A stretch of 64,000 nucleotides of DNA from Pisolithus tinctorius (lineage: Eukaryota; Basidiomycota; Agaricomycetes; Boletales; Pisolithaceae): the NCBI GenBank assembly GCA_024663395.1, contig JANFAH010000007.1, forward strand, positions 1,550,001 to 1,614,000. The letters are read 5' to 3'. Of this stretch, positions 1 through 12,526 are shown in pieces; the first letter of the stretch is position 1; each line of letters opens with the position of its first letter. A program made the position numbers and the translations under genes. The notes beneath the pieces are model-generated. The model made no database searches, had not been told where the DNA came from, and saw nothing but the letters and a program-made list of their open reading frames with translations.

Positions 1-616
1 GGAAATCCAGGGATCCCGAGGATGGATAGGCAGTGCTCAGCATACCGTGACGATATGCCGAGGCCGCAATTTTGCCAGAACTGCCTTGCGACTTTATAAG
101 TGTCGGCATGAAAGAATAGAGAGAAGACTTCGGCAGATTGCGGAGGAACCGATTGTGATACTATGGGGAGACCCGACGCCTCCTTTAAAGTTGAAGGGGG
201 GTCTCCCATTGGATGGATGGCGTAATGGACGATTCGAACATCAGATGGCTTGCCGGCCAACAAAGCCTGGTCGTGAATAAATTCCTTTCCGTGCTCAGCA
301 GTTGTTCGAGTTGGGCACAGAAGGCAAAGTTCTTCGGAAGAACCGAATTTTTCTTGACAGATATCTGTGAGCTGCGCAGATCCCAAATCTCTGGTCAGAC
401 AGAGTCGCGACCAAATAGCAACATCAATACCTTCTGAATACTTCGATGGATAAAAAAACGAGGGTAACCTGTCGACATCGCATCGACGATGGCCTTTTGA
501 CCAGTGAGATACCCCACATTATCAGACCAGGTTGGTAGCGACACTGTAATGGCATGGAGGACAGCCGGCAGAGGCCATCCCAGCGTATCACTACCGATAG
601 GGATGGGGGTGCTCAT
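1..616 (-). CDS. Cystathionine gamma-synthase-like PLP enzyme, 5' part (cut by window edge)
   Basis: This is the N-terminal part of a fungal gene resembling the cystathionine gamma-synthase family, PLP enzymes of sulfur amino acid (trans-sulfuration) metabolism. Two exons are visible: 431-616 (62 codons from ATG at 616) and 371 down to the window edge, joined across a 59-bp GT..AG intron (372-430) with frame kept. Recognisable stretches are SLPTWSDNVGY, TGYPRFFIH and, nearer the edge, RQFWQNCGLGISSRYAEHCL. These are typical of the N-terminal region of the long fungal homologues. The PLP-binding lysine and the catalytic fold would lie outside the window, so activity cannot be judged. No stop interrupts the visible frame. 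The identification rests on family memory of these motifs. Confidence 0.7.
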
Positions 617-1575
617 GATAGCGAGGTTGATACACTGATTCCGGTCAACGAAACTGGCCACCAATACTCGACTGCCTCGAGGAAGACTTGATTCCCCAAA
701 TGGGCTCCACTCAAGACCCGAGTAATAATTCTCCAGACGTAAGTTGCCTGCGGAAAGAAAGAAATTTACGTATTATGTAGCGCACATGTGACGATGTTCA
801 ATCTTATAAGCACTTGTCGTGGCCAGCACTTATGAGATGCCCTTTGAAAAGTTGCAAGGTGAGCAACGACAGGCAAAAACTTGAGCGCTCGGCGGACCCT
901 CCTCAGTTCGTTACTGTCCTAATAAGGCACCCCTTCCACGTGTTAGCAGATGACTGGCGACCGGTAACCAACACCAATGGGGGCTCACCACATATTACCC
1001 GTACCAAGCCAAACATTGCGAACTTTCGCAAGTACTGATCTGATGTAGTACCAGGGTTGACTGAAACCAATCAAACCGTCATTTTCTGACATGACGCGAG
1101 CACGTGACGAACGCGAACTCAATGACTTGCAAGATAGGGGGATCGTGGCATCACACCGCACACATTGCCGGTCATCCCAACTAGTATATGAAGTAGTATT
1201 CCATCACTACCCATACCTCCTCGGGTCCCCCGTGCGACTTGACGGTTGGCAGATTCTCCTCTGGCTGACTAGACATGGCACACAACACTCGTCTCTTGCT
1301 CGCTACGCCAAGCGATTCTAGTTCATATCACACTCAAAATGTTTGTCGGTATCCCCTCAAGCTACTGACTTCGATGGTCGAGGGCCGAGCGTTAAACATT
1401 CGCCTATCTGCATGAGGGTGGCTGACCTTTGGAACCGCAAAGACCTGCGACGGACGATAACCCCTGTTCATGGTAGCACCTTCAACAATCCTGCTCGGGC
1501 ATTAAATAGGATGTTCTCGCGAAGTTCATGTCGACTAACGGCCCAGATCGGCTACAGGCACGACTAGTCGATCTT
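617..1575. other. Intergenic stretch, no gene recognised
   Basis: Short open frames occur on the plus strand, but none has a recognisable motif, a plausible splice structure or support from a partner exon. CpG is frequent here, unlike the adjoining mobile elements. The part next to 616 should hold the promoter of the minus-strand gene. Confidence 0.5.
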
Positions 1576-1588
1576 AAACAAGACGACG
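1576..1588. repeat. Left target site duplication of LINE A
   Basis: AAACAAGACGACG here matches AAACAAAACGACG at 40203-40215 with one G/A difference. The two copies bracket the whole nested block, which places the ends of the outermost element. Confidence 0.8.
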
Positions 1589-1756
1589 GACCCCGACAAG
1601 GACCCCGAAAGAAAAATTTTCTTCGACCTTCTCGCCCCAGCCAGGACTAGCTGAGCCTGTTGCAGGACATAGTGATGTATAGTAGCATTCTTATAGAACT
1701 GTACTCACAAGAGTGAATGCTAAATTGACACCCACAACACCAACCTGCCCCATTTT

Positions 1757-3631
1757 ATGACCTCGACAGGACAAACATCCTTGAGGTCACATTCCCATGC
1801 CATGCCAGGCCCCCCACCAGGACCCTGAATGTTGAATCCCACTCAACTCAGCAAAACTACCAGAAGTAGTGGACTGTCACTTGAAGAAATCATCAATGAC
1901 CCAGAAGCCAAAATCAAGGATGCAACAACAGCAAGAACATTCCTGGACCAGCTCTACACTATACAAGGTGAACCAGTGACACTGGAACACATATTGCATG
2001 CTCTCTTCTACATATTGCAGACCAAGGGGGTAAACAACACCTTATGCTCAGCAATCTGAGCCATGGCTTACCTGGTCAGAGACCTTCAAGTTGCTACATC
2101 AGAACTGACTGAAACCATTATCACAGCAATCTCAAGCAAAGTAGAAAACTCAGTCATAGCTGTCATCTCTCCCCAAGTCACCAACATCCTCACAGCCACT
2201 GAAAATCTGGAGAAAACCAATGAGAACATGAAGATTGTTAATGATAACACCATCAAGAAGATTGAATTGATCACCAGCTCCTCTACCCACATGGATACCA
2301 CCCAACTGGAGACCCACATAAGAAACCTAATTGGGGAAATGGACACAGTGAAAATGGCACTAGCAGACATGAAGAACTACCTCAAGACCCAGCCCCACAT
2401 GCTCCCCACTCCATACAAAGACATGCTAGCATCAGCACCACCCAACCTGAACCACATCCTGCTAGGAAAGCAACTAGATCCAGAATACACTAAGGCCCAT
2501 GCAGCTATTAAGGAAAGGCAACTACTGATTGACCCTAGCAGTAACCACCCCACTCTGAACAACACTGCAATGAGGGAATCCACCATTGACCACATCAAAC
2601 AAGCCCTGGAAACAGTGGACCAAGTTGACAGCCCTGACATGCAATTAAGATCAATTGCTTGACTATGCAACAACAGAATCCTCCTCAAGTTCAACAACCA
2701 AGAAGCAGTAGCATGGATCAAAGAACCAGCCAACAAAACAGCCTTCCTTGAGAAACTAGGAGGAGAAGTAGCAATAAAAGACAGGCATTTCAACATAGTA
2801 ATCCCTTTCCTCTCAATCACAACAGCAACTGACAATCCAGACACCCTCCACAAAATGGAAATTGAGAACAACATCCCACAAGGGTCAATCACCAAGATCA
2901 AATGGATCAAAGACCCAGCCAAATGCACCCCCAACCAGTGAGTAGCCCATGCACTCACATCCATCACCTCCCCTGAGATTGCTAACCAACTCCTCAGAGA
3001 CAGACTGTACTGGGGACTAGACAGACTTTGCCTGCACAAGGACAAAAGAGAACTGGTCAGATGCTTCAGATGCCAGCACATCAGTCACCTCACTAGAGAC
3101 TGCAAACAAATGACTGACACATGTGGCATATGCACCCAACCACATCACACACAAGACTGTAACACCCCTTCCCCCACCCCTTACTGTGTCAACTGCAAGA
3201 ACAACACCCATGCCAGTGAAGATAGAAACTGCCTGGACTTCATCAGAAGATGCAACATAATGGATGAACACACACCTGAAAATTGCATGCCCTACTTCCC
3301 CACATCAGAAGAATGGACACATGTCAAGCTCCCAGCCCAGTCAGCAGCCCCCATCATCCCCACAAGACCCCCAACCATGACACCCACCATCAATGGATCA
3401 CTCAGACAAATGACATTAGGGGAAGTGATGACCCTATGAACTGGCCCACCAAGTCACAGTCAATTCAACAGAATACACAGGGGCAGACATGGACCACCCA
3501 TATGCTACAATACACTACACTACACCCCACCAATGTCCACACCCACCCCACCCCCAACTCTTCCCCCCCCTCAGGAAATGGAAACCCAGTCAGAGGACCC
3601 AAACTCAGCACCTCCATTAACCAATGTCTGA
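1757..3631 (+). pseudogene. LINE A ORF1 (gag-like, zinc knuckles), broken
   Basis: This is the decayed counterpart of LINE B ORF1. The frame starts with the same MTSTG leader peptide, and TGA stops interrupt it (for example just before 1829, near 2057, near 2660 and near 2941). Near 3065-3230 it keeps three Cys/His knuckle-like motifs (CFRCQHISHLTRDC, CGICTQPHHTQDC, CVNCKNNTHASEDRNC). In LINEs of this type ORF1 is the RNA-binding nucleocapsid-like protein that packages the element RNA. The ORF ends in a TGA that overlaps the ORF2 start (ATGTCTGA at 3624-3631), the same arrangement as in LINE B. It is not functional. Confidence 0.85.
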
Positions 3632-5417
3632 AGACCCAATGCAAACCAATGTGCTAACCAAACTCTGTATATGGCAACAAAACCTAAACACATCTCACAT
3701 AGCCCTACATTCACTAATAAACAGCCAACTAGCAGACAATTGGGACATAATTGCCCTACACGAACCACCAATAGACCAACTCAGCAACACATGAGCCAAC
3801 ACCCACTGGAGAGTAGTCTACCCCAGGAAGAAAATGATGCAGAACATCAAACCATGAGCAGTAACCTTCATAAACTCCAGGATCAGCACTAACACCTGGG
3901 AACAGGTCAATTTTCCCTCCACAGACATCATTGTAACATGGCTAAGGACCACAAAGGGCACATACATGCTGTTCAACATCTATAATGACTGCACACATGA
4001 TCACACTGTGGAGGACTTGAGCTTGTTCCTGGCCAGGAACATAAGGAATATATGACAAATGACTAATGACCAGATGCTATGGCTAGGTGACTTCAACAGG
4101 CATCACCCCCTGTGGGATGAAGCATGCAACCACCATCTCTTCACCCTGGCAGCACTCATGTTGGCACAGAAGCTACTGGAACTAGTAACAGACTATGGAA
4201 TGATCCAGATGCTGCCCAAGGGAATACCCACCCTGCAGTCATCATCCACAGGTAACTGGATGCACCCAGACAATGCCTTCTGCACAGACACCATGCTAGA
4301 TGACCTAATCAGCTGTGACACCAGCCCAGAAAATTGCAGCCCCAATGCTGACCATGTTCTGATCCTTACATGTCTAGAGACAACCCTCACACCATCCACC
4401 TCCCCTCCATCCTATAACTACTGCAACATCAACTGGAAAAAGTTCAATGCCACCCTCAAGTCCAAACTGACTAAGATTGGCCCACCAAGACCAATCACCA
4501 GTGAACAAGAATTTCAAAGGATCACAAGAGGAATCGACACAGCCTTATGAATGACACTGGAAAAGGAGGTTCCTAAAACCCACCCACACCCTCATGTCAA
4601 ATGATGGTGGTTGAAAGAACTAACACTGCTATGAGGGGAGCCCAAATTGCTAAGTAAAACTGCATTCACCTTCTGTGCAGTACATGATCACCCTGTTCAC
4701 AGCTTACACAAAGAGAAGGCAAAGGAGTACAACAAAGCCATCCAGGAAGCCAAGAAACACCACTGGAGAGACTGGTTGGAAGAAGAAAATGACCAGGACC
4801 TGTGGATCATGAACTCTTACATCTCCAAGCCACAAGGTGATGGCAGCAAGTCCAGAATACCAACACTCAAACACACCACCACAGAAGGCACCATCAATAT
4901 GATTAGCTCCAATGAAGACAAAAGCTGCCTATTCACACAGTCCCTATTCCCCCCACCCTTGCCTCACTTGACAGTACCCCAGGACTATGAGTACCCCAAA
5001 CCAGCAACATGGTGGAACCAAATTATGAAGGAACAGTTAACACACACCATCAGAAACCTCAGTCCATACAAGGCACCAGGGCCTGACAGAGTGGCCAATA
5101 TCTTCAAAAAACTCCACTACTTGCTGAATACTTACTACCTCTATTTAATGCAGTCTTCACCTTCCATACATACTATGACCTGTGGAGGGAGTCAATCACA
5201 GTGATACTACACAAGCCTGGCAAACCTGACTACTCCACACTGAAAGCTTACCAACCAATAGTGCTACTCAATACCACCACAAAGCTACTCTTGGCAATAG
5301 TGGCAGACTGCACATCCTACATTCTCAAGAAACATTGCCTCCTCCCAGCCACCCACTTTGGAGGAAGGCCAGGACAATCAACAGAAGACTCATTACTTCT
5401 GCTCAAAACCACCATAG
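3624..5417 (+). pseudogene. LINE A ORF2, 5' part (AP endonuclease and start of RT), broken
   Basis: This corresponds to the endonuclease/exonuclease/phosphatase domain and the first part of the reverse transcriptase of LINE B ORF2. The endonuclease core is readable near 4078 (WLGDFNRHHPLWDE), and the frame is cut by several TGA and TAA stops, such as KW to stop near 4602. The coding line ends inside the RT domain where the Copia element inserted at 5418 and continues at 36660. Several stops fall where LINE B has CGA or CG-containing codons, which points to CpG decay. Confidence 0.85.
5413..5417. repeat. Left target site of the Copia element
   Basis: CATAG before the left LTR pairs with CATAA at 36655-36659 after the right LTR. 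This is a 5-bp duplication with one G/A difference, the usual length for Copia elements. Confidence 0.7.
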
Positions 5418-5632
5418 TGTTGGTGTCAATGGTCACGTGTTAGGTGCACTTGTACTTATAGAACTGTTTACATTAGTTTACACCTCAGTGCTTGTGTCTA
5501 CAATGCTGAGGTGGGTACAGTAACCCCTGAGGACATGCATGTGTACTTACCTCCTGTAGCATGTCCTATCAGGTATTGTCAATGAAAGCGCTTGTGTCTA
5601 TGATGCTGAGCATGTCCTATCAGTTTACAACA
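5418..5632 (+). repeat. Copia 5' LTR
   Basis: The 215-bp repeat begins TGTTGG and ends AACA, with TG..CA ends. It matches 36440-36654 along its whole length apart from transitions, most of them TG in one copy and CA in the other. Confidence 0.92.
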
Positions 5633-5646
5633 GGTTATGAGCCCTC
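5633..5646 (+). promoter_or_regulatory. Copia primer binding site (half-tRNA initiator Met type)
   Basis: GGTTATGAGCCCTC follows the LTR directly. It is complementary to the anticodon arm of initiator tRNA-Met (GGGCTCATAACC in yeast) rather than to a tRNA 3' end. Drosophila copia and yeast Ty5 are known to prime from such a half-tRNA. The match was made from memory of the tRNA sequence. Confidence 0.7.
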
Positions 5647-5753
5647 TTCAACACTGATTCTGACATGACTTGTCCATCTGCATATAGGTGCATATATACA
5701 CTTTTAACACATGTCTTTGCTACCCCCAACTGCTCCAGACATTGCTGTTCATC

Positions 5754-7515
5754 ATGGGCAAATTTGATCATATCCCTGAGTTAACCAATGCCTCCACCTT
5801 CTTTGCCTGGAAGATGCAGGTGCTTCTGGCCTTGGATTGTGAGGGCACATATAGTCATGTCAGTGATGGCACAGACCCACTGGATCCTATTGAGTTTGCA
5901 TCAGTAAAGCTGAAACCTGCAAATCCTGCTAAGCTCACAGATGATGAATGGAAGGCAATAGTTGATTGGTCTAAGGCAGATGCTGTGGCAAAAGATGTTT
6001 TATGTCAATGTTTATTGCTGGCTGTTCTTTGTCTCATTCCCCAAGAGAGGTCTACCACTGCTTGGGATGTTTGGGTTGCTCTCCATGATAATTTTGACCA
6101 TGTTGATGTTGGTTCATGGCACCTTGTATGGGCAAGGATCTTGCACATGCATATGAAGGATGCCAGTGACATGGCTCATTACTTGTTGGAGCATTCTACT
6201 GCTCGGCATGACCTCATTCACATGGGGGCATCCTACTCAGATGAGGAGGCTATCTTCCATCTCATTGAAGGTCTTCTGGAGACTGGCACCTGGCTGTCTT
6301 TCTGCCTCTTCCTACAAAGCTCCTGTACTGTTGCAGCTGCTGCCTCTACAGGTACCTCTGTTTCCTCCACGTCCAAGACTTCTGCCTCTACAACCCGTTC
6401 CTCCATCTCTATGGTGCTGTCCATGAGCTTGGTGACTTTTGAGAGTGTTTTGGTCAAGATTGCAGCTGAGGCTCACCATTTGGTCCAACAACTCTCCTTT
6501 TCATCTGTGGGGTATGAGTACACTAATGCTGCAACCTTGCCTGTTGGCCCACCCAATGTAAACCTGGTGACAGGCCTCCAGAAGACATGCAACAATCCAT
6601 CAGGCACCTACTGTGATACTCCCATTGGCAAGGGCCTCATTTGTGGTGCTAGCAATCATGATAAGGCACACTGCTTCAAGCCTGGGGGTGGCATGGCTGG
6701 TCAACAACCCTCCTGGTGGAGGGTAAGGGTGACAAGGAAAAAGACAAACTCACTTCAGCCATGGTGACCACTGTGTCCACACCCACTGTGCCTGCTCCTC
6801 CTGCTCCTACATCAACTCTGGTGGCTGCAGCAGCACTTGACTCTTCTGCAGCCTCTCCTTGGACCACACACTCTGGGGATCTTACTTGCACAGTCATTAC
6901 TGAGCTTGATGAAGGTGGGGATGCACCTACACTGTCACCAGCCTTAAGGGCATGCCTTGGCACTCTCTCAGCTTCTAGTCTTTTGGACTCTGGCACTTCC
7001 CACATGCTGGTCTGCAATTGTGCCTTCTTTTGAACCTATGTGCCAGACACATCTGTGAATATTCAAATGGCCAATCACAGACACTTACCTACTACTGGAC
7101 ATGGCAAATGTCTGGCCTTCCTATCCATCAGTGGTGATAAGTATCAGGTATAACTCACCAACTGTTTGCATGTGCTGCAGGCTGTGCTGCACCTCATCTT
7201 GGTTGGGTGGGTGCTCCACCAGGGCTGGGGTTGCAATTTCCAGGGAGAACCTGCATGCTGTGAGCTCTCTTACTGTGGATGTCCATTGGGTGGTGTGCAG
7301 CTACAGTCAAATAACCTCTGCTTCCTGGACCTTGAGTTTGTTTGCTTCAATGCACCCCTACCTCTCACCACCAGCCCAGTCCTCACCACCTTTGCTTGTG
7401 TCCCAGTCACCTACAATTTGTGGCATGCCAGGATTGGCCATGCTGGCAGCAGGGTGGCAAGTCAATTGCCCCTGATCACATCCAGTGTCACTGTTAGCTC
7501 CTCCTGTCTGCAGTC
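5754..7515 (+). pseudogene. Copia gag-pol, 5' part (gag, zinc knuckle, protease, pre-integrase)
   Basis: The gag frame opens at the ATG at 5754 (MGKFDHIPELTNASTFFAWK) and runs to about 6700. It ends in a Cys/His knuckle region (TPIGKGLICGASNHDKAHC, then FKPGGG). A frame break follows. The aspartic protease signature LLDSGTSHMLVC is at about 6979-7014. The pre-integrase motif LWHARIGHAG is near 7421, and the cysteine motif CESC is split by LINE B's duplicated target site (7516-7530). Several stops and frame changes lie between the domains, so no polyprotein could be made. The line resumes at 32711. Confidence 0.85.
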
Positions 7516-7530
7516 AATTTGTGAGTCCTG
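7516..7530. repeat. Left target site duplication of LINE B
   Basis: AATTTGTGAGTCCTG here is repeated exactly at 32696-32710. Removing everything between the copies restores a continuous Copia pre-integrase/integrase reading (C-E-S-C followed by GKHAHS), which confirms the insertion point. Confidence 0.93.
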
Positions 7531-7721
7531 ACGCTTCTTGACTCCGCTCCACATGGCACCCTGACAAGGACCCTGAAAGAAATTTTTTCTCTGACCTTCT
7601 CGCCCCAGCCAGGTTCAGCAGAGCCCATCGCAGGTTACAGCGACGTACAGTAGCGTTCTTGCAGAGTTACACTCACAAGAGCAGACACAAAAACAACATC
7701 CACACCATCACCCCCCGCTTT

Positions 7722-9590
7722 ATGACCTCGACAGGACGAACATCCTCGAGGTCACATTCCCATGCCATGCCAGGTCCCCCGCCAGGACCCCGAATGTCAA
7801 ACCCCACTCAACTCGGCAAAACTACCAGAAGCAGCGGTCTCTCACTCGACGAAATCATCAATGACCCGGAAGCCGAGATCAAGGACACAGCCACAGCCAG
7901 AACTTTTCTGGACCAGCTCTACACAATACAGGGTGAACCAACCACACCGGAACACATTTCACACACCCTCTTCTACATATCTCAGACCAAGGGGGTAAAC
8001 AACACCCTGCGCTCAGCAATCCGCACCACGGCATACTTGGTCAGAGAACTCGCCACATCAGAACTAACTGAATCCATCATCACAGCAGTCTCAAGCAAAA
8101 TAGAGAATTCAGTCATAGCCGCGATATCCCCTCAAGTAGCCAACATCCTTTCAGCCGCCAAAAACCTAGAAAAAACCAATGAGGACACAAGGATCGCCAA
8201 CGATAACACCATCAAGAGGATCGAATCGATCACCAGCTCCCCTGGCCACGCAGACACTCCCCAACTGGAATCCCATGTTAAAAATCTGATCGAAGAAATG
8301 GACGCGATAAAAACGATGCTCGCAGACATGAAGAATCATCTGAAGACCCAACCCCCCACCCTCCCCACTCCGTACAGGGACGCGCTCACATCGACACCAC
8401 CCAACCTGAACCACATCCCATTGGGAAAATGACTAGCACCAGAATACGCTAAGGCTCACACAGCTATCAAGGAACGGCAGCTACTAATTGATCCTGACAG
8501 TAATCACCCCCTCCTAAACAATGCCGCAACAAGGGAGGCCACCATAGACCTCATCAAACAAGCCCTCGAAACAATAGACAGGGTCGACGGCCCCGACATG
8601 CAACTAAAATCAATTGCACGTCTACGCAACAATGGAATCCTCCTCGAATTCAGCAACCAAGAAGCGGTAGCATGGATCAAAGAACCGGCTAACAAGAAAG
8701 CATTCCTCGAGAGACTAGGTGGAGAAGTCGTGATTAAGGACAGACATTTTAACATAGTAATCCCTTTCCTTCCTATTACAACCGAGACTGACAAACCAGA
8801 AACCTTACGTGAAATGGAAAACGAGAACAACATACCGCAAGGCTCAATCGCCAGGATCAAATGGATCAAAGACCCAGTTAAACGCACCCCCGGCCAACGC
8901 ATAGCACATGCCCTCGCATCCATCACATCCCCTGAGATTGCTAACCAACTTCTCAGAGATGGCCTGTACTGGGGTCTGGACAGACTCCGCCCACACAAAG
9001 ACAAGAGAGAACCGGTCAGATGCCTTAGATGCCAACGAATCGGCCACCTCACAAGGGACTGCAAACAAACGACCGACACATGTGGTATATGTGCTCAACC
9101 TCACCGCACACAAGACTGCAACACCCCCTCCCCCGTCCCCTTCTGCATCAACTGCCAAAACAATACCCATGCCAGCGAAGACAGAAACTGCCCAGACCTC
9201 ATCAGAAGACACAACGCAATGGACGATTGCACCCCAGAAAACCGAATGCCCTATTTCCCCACTTCAGAAGAATGGACGCATGTCGAACTACCAGCCCAGC
9301 CAACCAACCCGATCATACCCACAAGACCCCCAACCACAACACCCAACGTCAACGGTCCACTTAGACAAATAATGCTAGGGGAAGTGATAAACCTACGATC
9401 TGGCCCACCAAGACATGGACAACTCAACAGAATACGAGGTGGAAGAGGTGGCCCACCCATGCGTCACAACACTCTTCACAACGCCCCACCAGTTTCAACA
9501 CCCATCCCCTTCCCGACATCCTTGCCCCCCCCAGCAACAGAAAACCAGCCAGAGGACCTAAACCCACCTCCACCGCCAACCAATGCCTGA
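7722..9590 (+). pseudogene. LINE B ORF1 (gag-like protein), one in-frame stop
   Basis: This nucleocapsid-like protein of about 620 residues is read from ATG 7722 to TGA 9588-9590. A single in-frame TGA lies at 8430-8432. LINE A has CAA at the same codon, so the ancestor was probably CGA, read as Arg, lost in a different way in each copy. An acidic, Thr-rich N-terminal half with helix-forming stretches is followed by three Cys/His knuckle motifs near 9020-9195 (CLRCQRIGHLTRDC, CGICAQPHRTQDC, CINCQNNTHASEDRNC) and a Pro-rich tail. The role is binding element RNA in the ribonucleoprotein. The ATG at 7722 was chosen because the leader peptide is conserved in LINE A; 7795 is an alternative. Confidence 0.85.
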
Positions 9591-12526
9591 AGACCTAAGA
9601 CAATCCAACGTACTAACCAAACTCCGCATCTGGCAACAAAATCTAAACACATCCCACATTGCCCTACACTCACTAATAAACAGCCAACTAGCGAACGACT
9701 GGGACATCATCGCCCTTCAAGAGCCACCAATCGACCAAATCGGCAATACTCGAGCCAACACCCACTGGAGGGTAATCTATCCCATGAAGAAAACAACGCA
9801 GAACACTAAACCACGAGCAGTAACTTTCGTAAACTCCAGGATCAGCACTAACATTTGGGAACAGATCGAATTCCCTTCCATGGACGTAGTCGTAATCCGA
9901 CTAAGGACCACCAAGGGCATGTACACCCTGTTCAACATTTACAACGATTGCACACATGACCGCACGATGGAGGACCTGAGCACTTTCCTGGCCACCAACA
10001 TAAGAGACATACGACGATCGACAAGCGACCAGATGTTGTGGCTGGGCGACTTCAATAGACATCACCCTCTATGGGATGAAGCGCGTAACCATCACCTGTT
10101 CACCACAGCAGTGCTCACGTCGGCACAAAAGCTACTCGAGCTGGTAGCTGACTATGGAATGATCCAAATGTTACCCAAAGGCAAACCCACCTTGCAATCA
10201 TCGTCCACAGGCAACTGGACACGACCAGACAATGCCTTCTGTATGGACTCCATGCTCAAAGACCTGATCAGCTGCGATACAAGCCCTGAAAATTGCGGGC
10301 CCAACACTGACCATATACCAATCCTTACATGCCTAGAAACCCCCCTTACACCGTCCACCTCCCCTCCAACCTACAACTATCACAAAGTAGACTGGAAGAA
10401 GTTCAATGCCACCCTCAAGACCGAGCTAGTCAGGATCGGGCCACCCAGGACAATCACCAGCAAACAAGAATTCCAGAGAATTGCAAGAGGAGTCGATATG
10501 GCTCTACGGAAGACGCTGGAGAAGGAAGTCCCAAAGACCCGCCCACATCCACATGTCAAACGTTGGTGGTTGAAAGAACTAACAACACTACGAGAGGAAC
10601 TAAAATCGCTAAGTAAAACCGCGTTCACTTTCCGTGCAATCCACGATCACCCCGTACACAGCCTCCACAAAGCAAAGGCGAAAGACTATGACAAAGCCAT
10701 CAAGGATGCCAAGAGGCGTCACTGGAGGGACTGGCTAGAAGAAGCTAATGACAAGGACCTCTGGACTGCGAACTCCTACATCTCCAGGCTGCAAGGCGAT
10801 GGAAGTAAATCCAGAATACCAACACTTAAACACACCGACACGGACGGCACTGCTACCATGATCAGCTCCAACGAAGACAAGAGCCGTCTGTTCGCACAAT
10901 CCTTATTCCCGCCCCCCCCACTTCATTCGACAGTACCCCAGAACTACGAATACCCAGAACCAGCAACACAATGGCACCCAATCACGAAGGATCAGCTAGC
11001 GCACTCCATCAAGAACCTCAGCCCGTACAAAGCCCCAGGACCAGACGGAGTTGCAAATATCATTTTTCAAAAATCTCCGTTGTTATCAGAATACTTACTA
11101 CCTCTCTTCAATGCAGTTTTCACCTTTCGTACATACTACGATCCATGGAGGGAATCAATCATGGTCATCCTACGCAAGCCTGGCAAACCCGACTACTCCT
11201 CGCTGAAAGCCTACCATCCAATAGCGCTCCTCAACACCACCGCGAAACTACTCTCGGCAATAGTAGCAGACCGCACGTCCTATATCCTTGAGAAACACCA
11301 CCTCCTCCCAGCCACTCACTTCGGGGGCAGACCAGGATGGTTGACTGAAGATTTGCTGCTTCTACTCGAAACCACTATCAGACACGCCTGGCGACAGAAA
11401 AAGGTCGTATCCGCCCTGTTCCTAGACATCGAGGGAGTGTTCCCAAACACAGTAACGGATCGTCTACTACATAACATGAGAAAAAGACGATTACCACTGG
11501 AGGTAGTACAATTCACAGAAAGATTACTAATGGACAGGAAAACAAAACTCAGATTTGACGACTACGAATCAAACTGGTTTCCTATCAAGAACGGTATAGG
11601 CCAGGGTGACCCGTTATCAATGTTATTATATGTAATCTACAGCACGGACCTAGTCGACACAGCTAGAGATAAAAACGAACTCACCCTCGCATTCGTGGAC
11701 GACACGGCATTCATAGCCATAGGCAAGATGTTCGTAGACACTCACACCACGCTACTCGACATGATGGAACGAGAAGATGGAGGCTACGACTGGTCCAACA
11801 AACACAACTCGAAATTCGAGACAAGCAAATTCGTGCTAATGGACTTCACTCTCAGCAGAGCCAAACTCAGACTACCGTTAACGATAAGAGGTACCGCCAT
11901 AGCTCCAACAAAGACTCATAAATTTCTAGGTGTAATACTGGACCAGGAGCTAAGATGGAAAGCACATGCAGCCCAGGCCCTGGCAAAAGGCACAAAACAA
12001 GCCCTTCTGCTGAGAAGGATCTCTGCGACATCATGGGGTGTCCCAATGAGACTCGTATGACAACTCTACCAGACTACGGTTGTCCCAAAAACAATGTATG
12101 CAGCAGTGGTATGGCTGAAGCCAATCTTTGTCGGCGCACACCCATCTGGATCGAGAGGCTCGAAAGGAATAGCTAGGTGACTCCTAACAATTCAAAGAAC
12201 GGCAGCCTTAGCAGCCACAGGTGCCATGAGAACCACCCCCACCGATGCGCTACTCGCCCATGCTCACATCCCCCCCGCACCACTACTCATCCAACACACG
12301 CTACACAAAGCCGCGTTATGCCTATCCACCTTACCAGACAGTCACCCACTTCATGCGCTCGTCAACAAAATCGTGAAATCCAACGTCAAGCGCCACCGTG
12401 CAGCCCTCCATCGCCTGCTCCACGACATAGGAGTCAATCCTAAAAAAATCGAGAAAATCTACCCGTGCCCAGTACCTCCCGGTGCACGTCCCTCGCATAT
12501 GACAGCTATAGCACCTAACAAAAAAG
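9583..12526 (+). pseudogene. LINE B ORF2, 5' part (AP endonuclease and reverse transcriptase)
   Basis: The frame opens at ATG 9583, overlapping the ORF1 stop by 8 nt, and runs 825 codons to TGA 12058-12060. Domains in order are an apurinic-type endonuclease (WLGDFNRHHPLWDE at about residue 151, DNAFCMDSM later), a linker, and a reverse transcriptase with SPYKAPGPDG, LDIEGVFPNTV, GIGQGDPLS and the active-site box FVDDTAF at about residue 704. Homology continues past two stops (12058 and 12178) into a connection region and is then cut by the KDZ element. The second stop is shared with LINE A and fits an ancestral CGA. The protein nicks target DNA and copies element RNA in place. Confidence 0.88.
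12519..12526. repeat. Left 8-bp target site duplication of the KDZ element
   Basis: CAAAAAAG here is repeated exactly at 31116-31123. LINE A, which lacks this insertion, has a single copy at the equivalent place (ACAAAAAAGAAGC near 38624). An 8-bp duplication is the known length for Zisupton/KDZ elements. Confidence 0.93.

Larger units (their letters stand above)
1589..5417 (+). mobile_element. LINE A, 5' part (Tad-like non-LTR retrotransposon, CpG-depleted)
   Basis: This is the left half of the outermost LINE. It aligns along its length with LINE B (from 7531): shared 5' leader, ORF1 and the first part of ORF2. It stops at 5417 exactly where the Copia LTR begins, and the collinear remainder resumes at about 36,660. 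Both ORFs are broken by many stops. By eye only two CpG are seen between 1801 and 5412 (near 3761 and 4535), although the first 70 bp of the leader still carry several. Differences from LINE B are mostly TG or CA where LINE B has CG. Confidence 0.9.

Noticed and set aside
2377..3081. A 234-codon minus-strand open frame over LINE A ORF1
   Set aside because: It is the antisense shadow of the LINE ORF1. The same happens over LINE B at 8504-9079.
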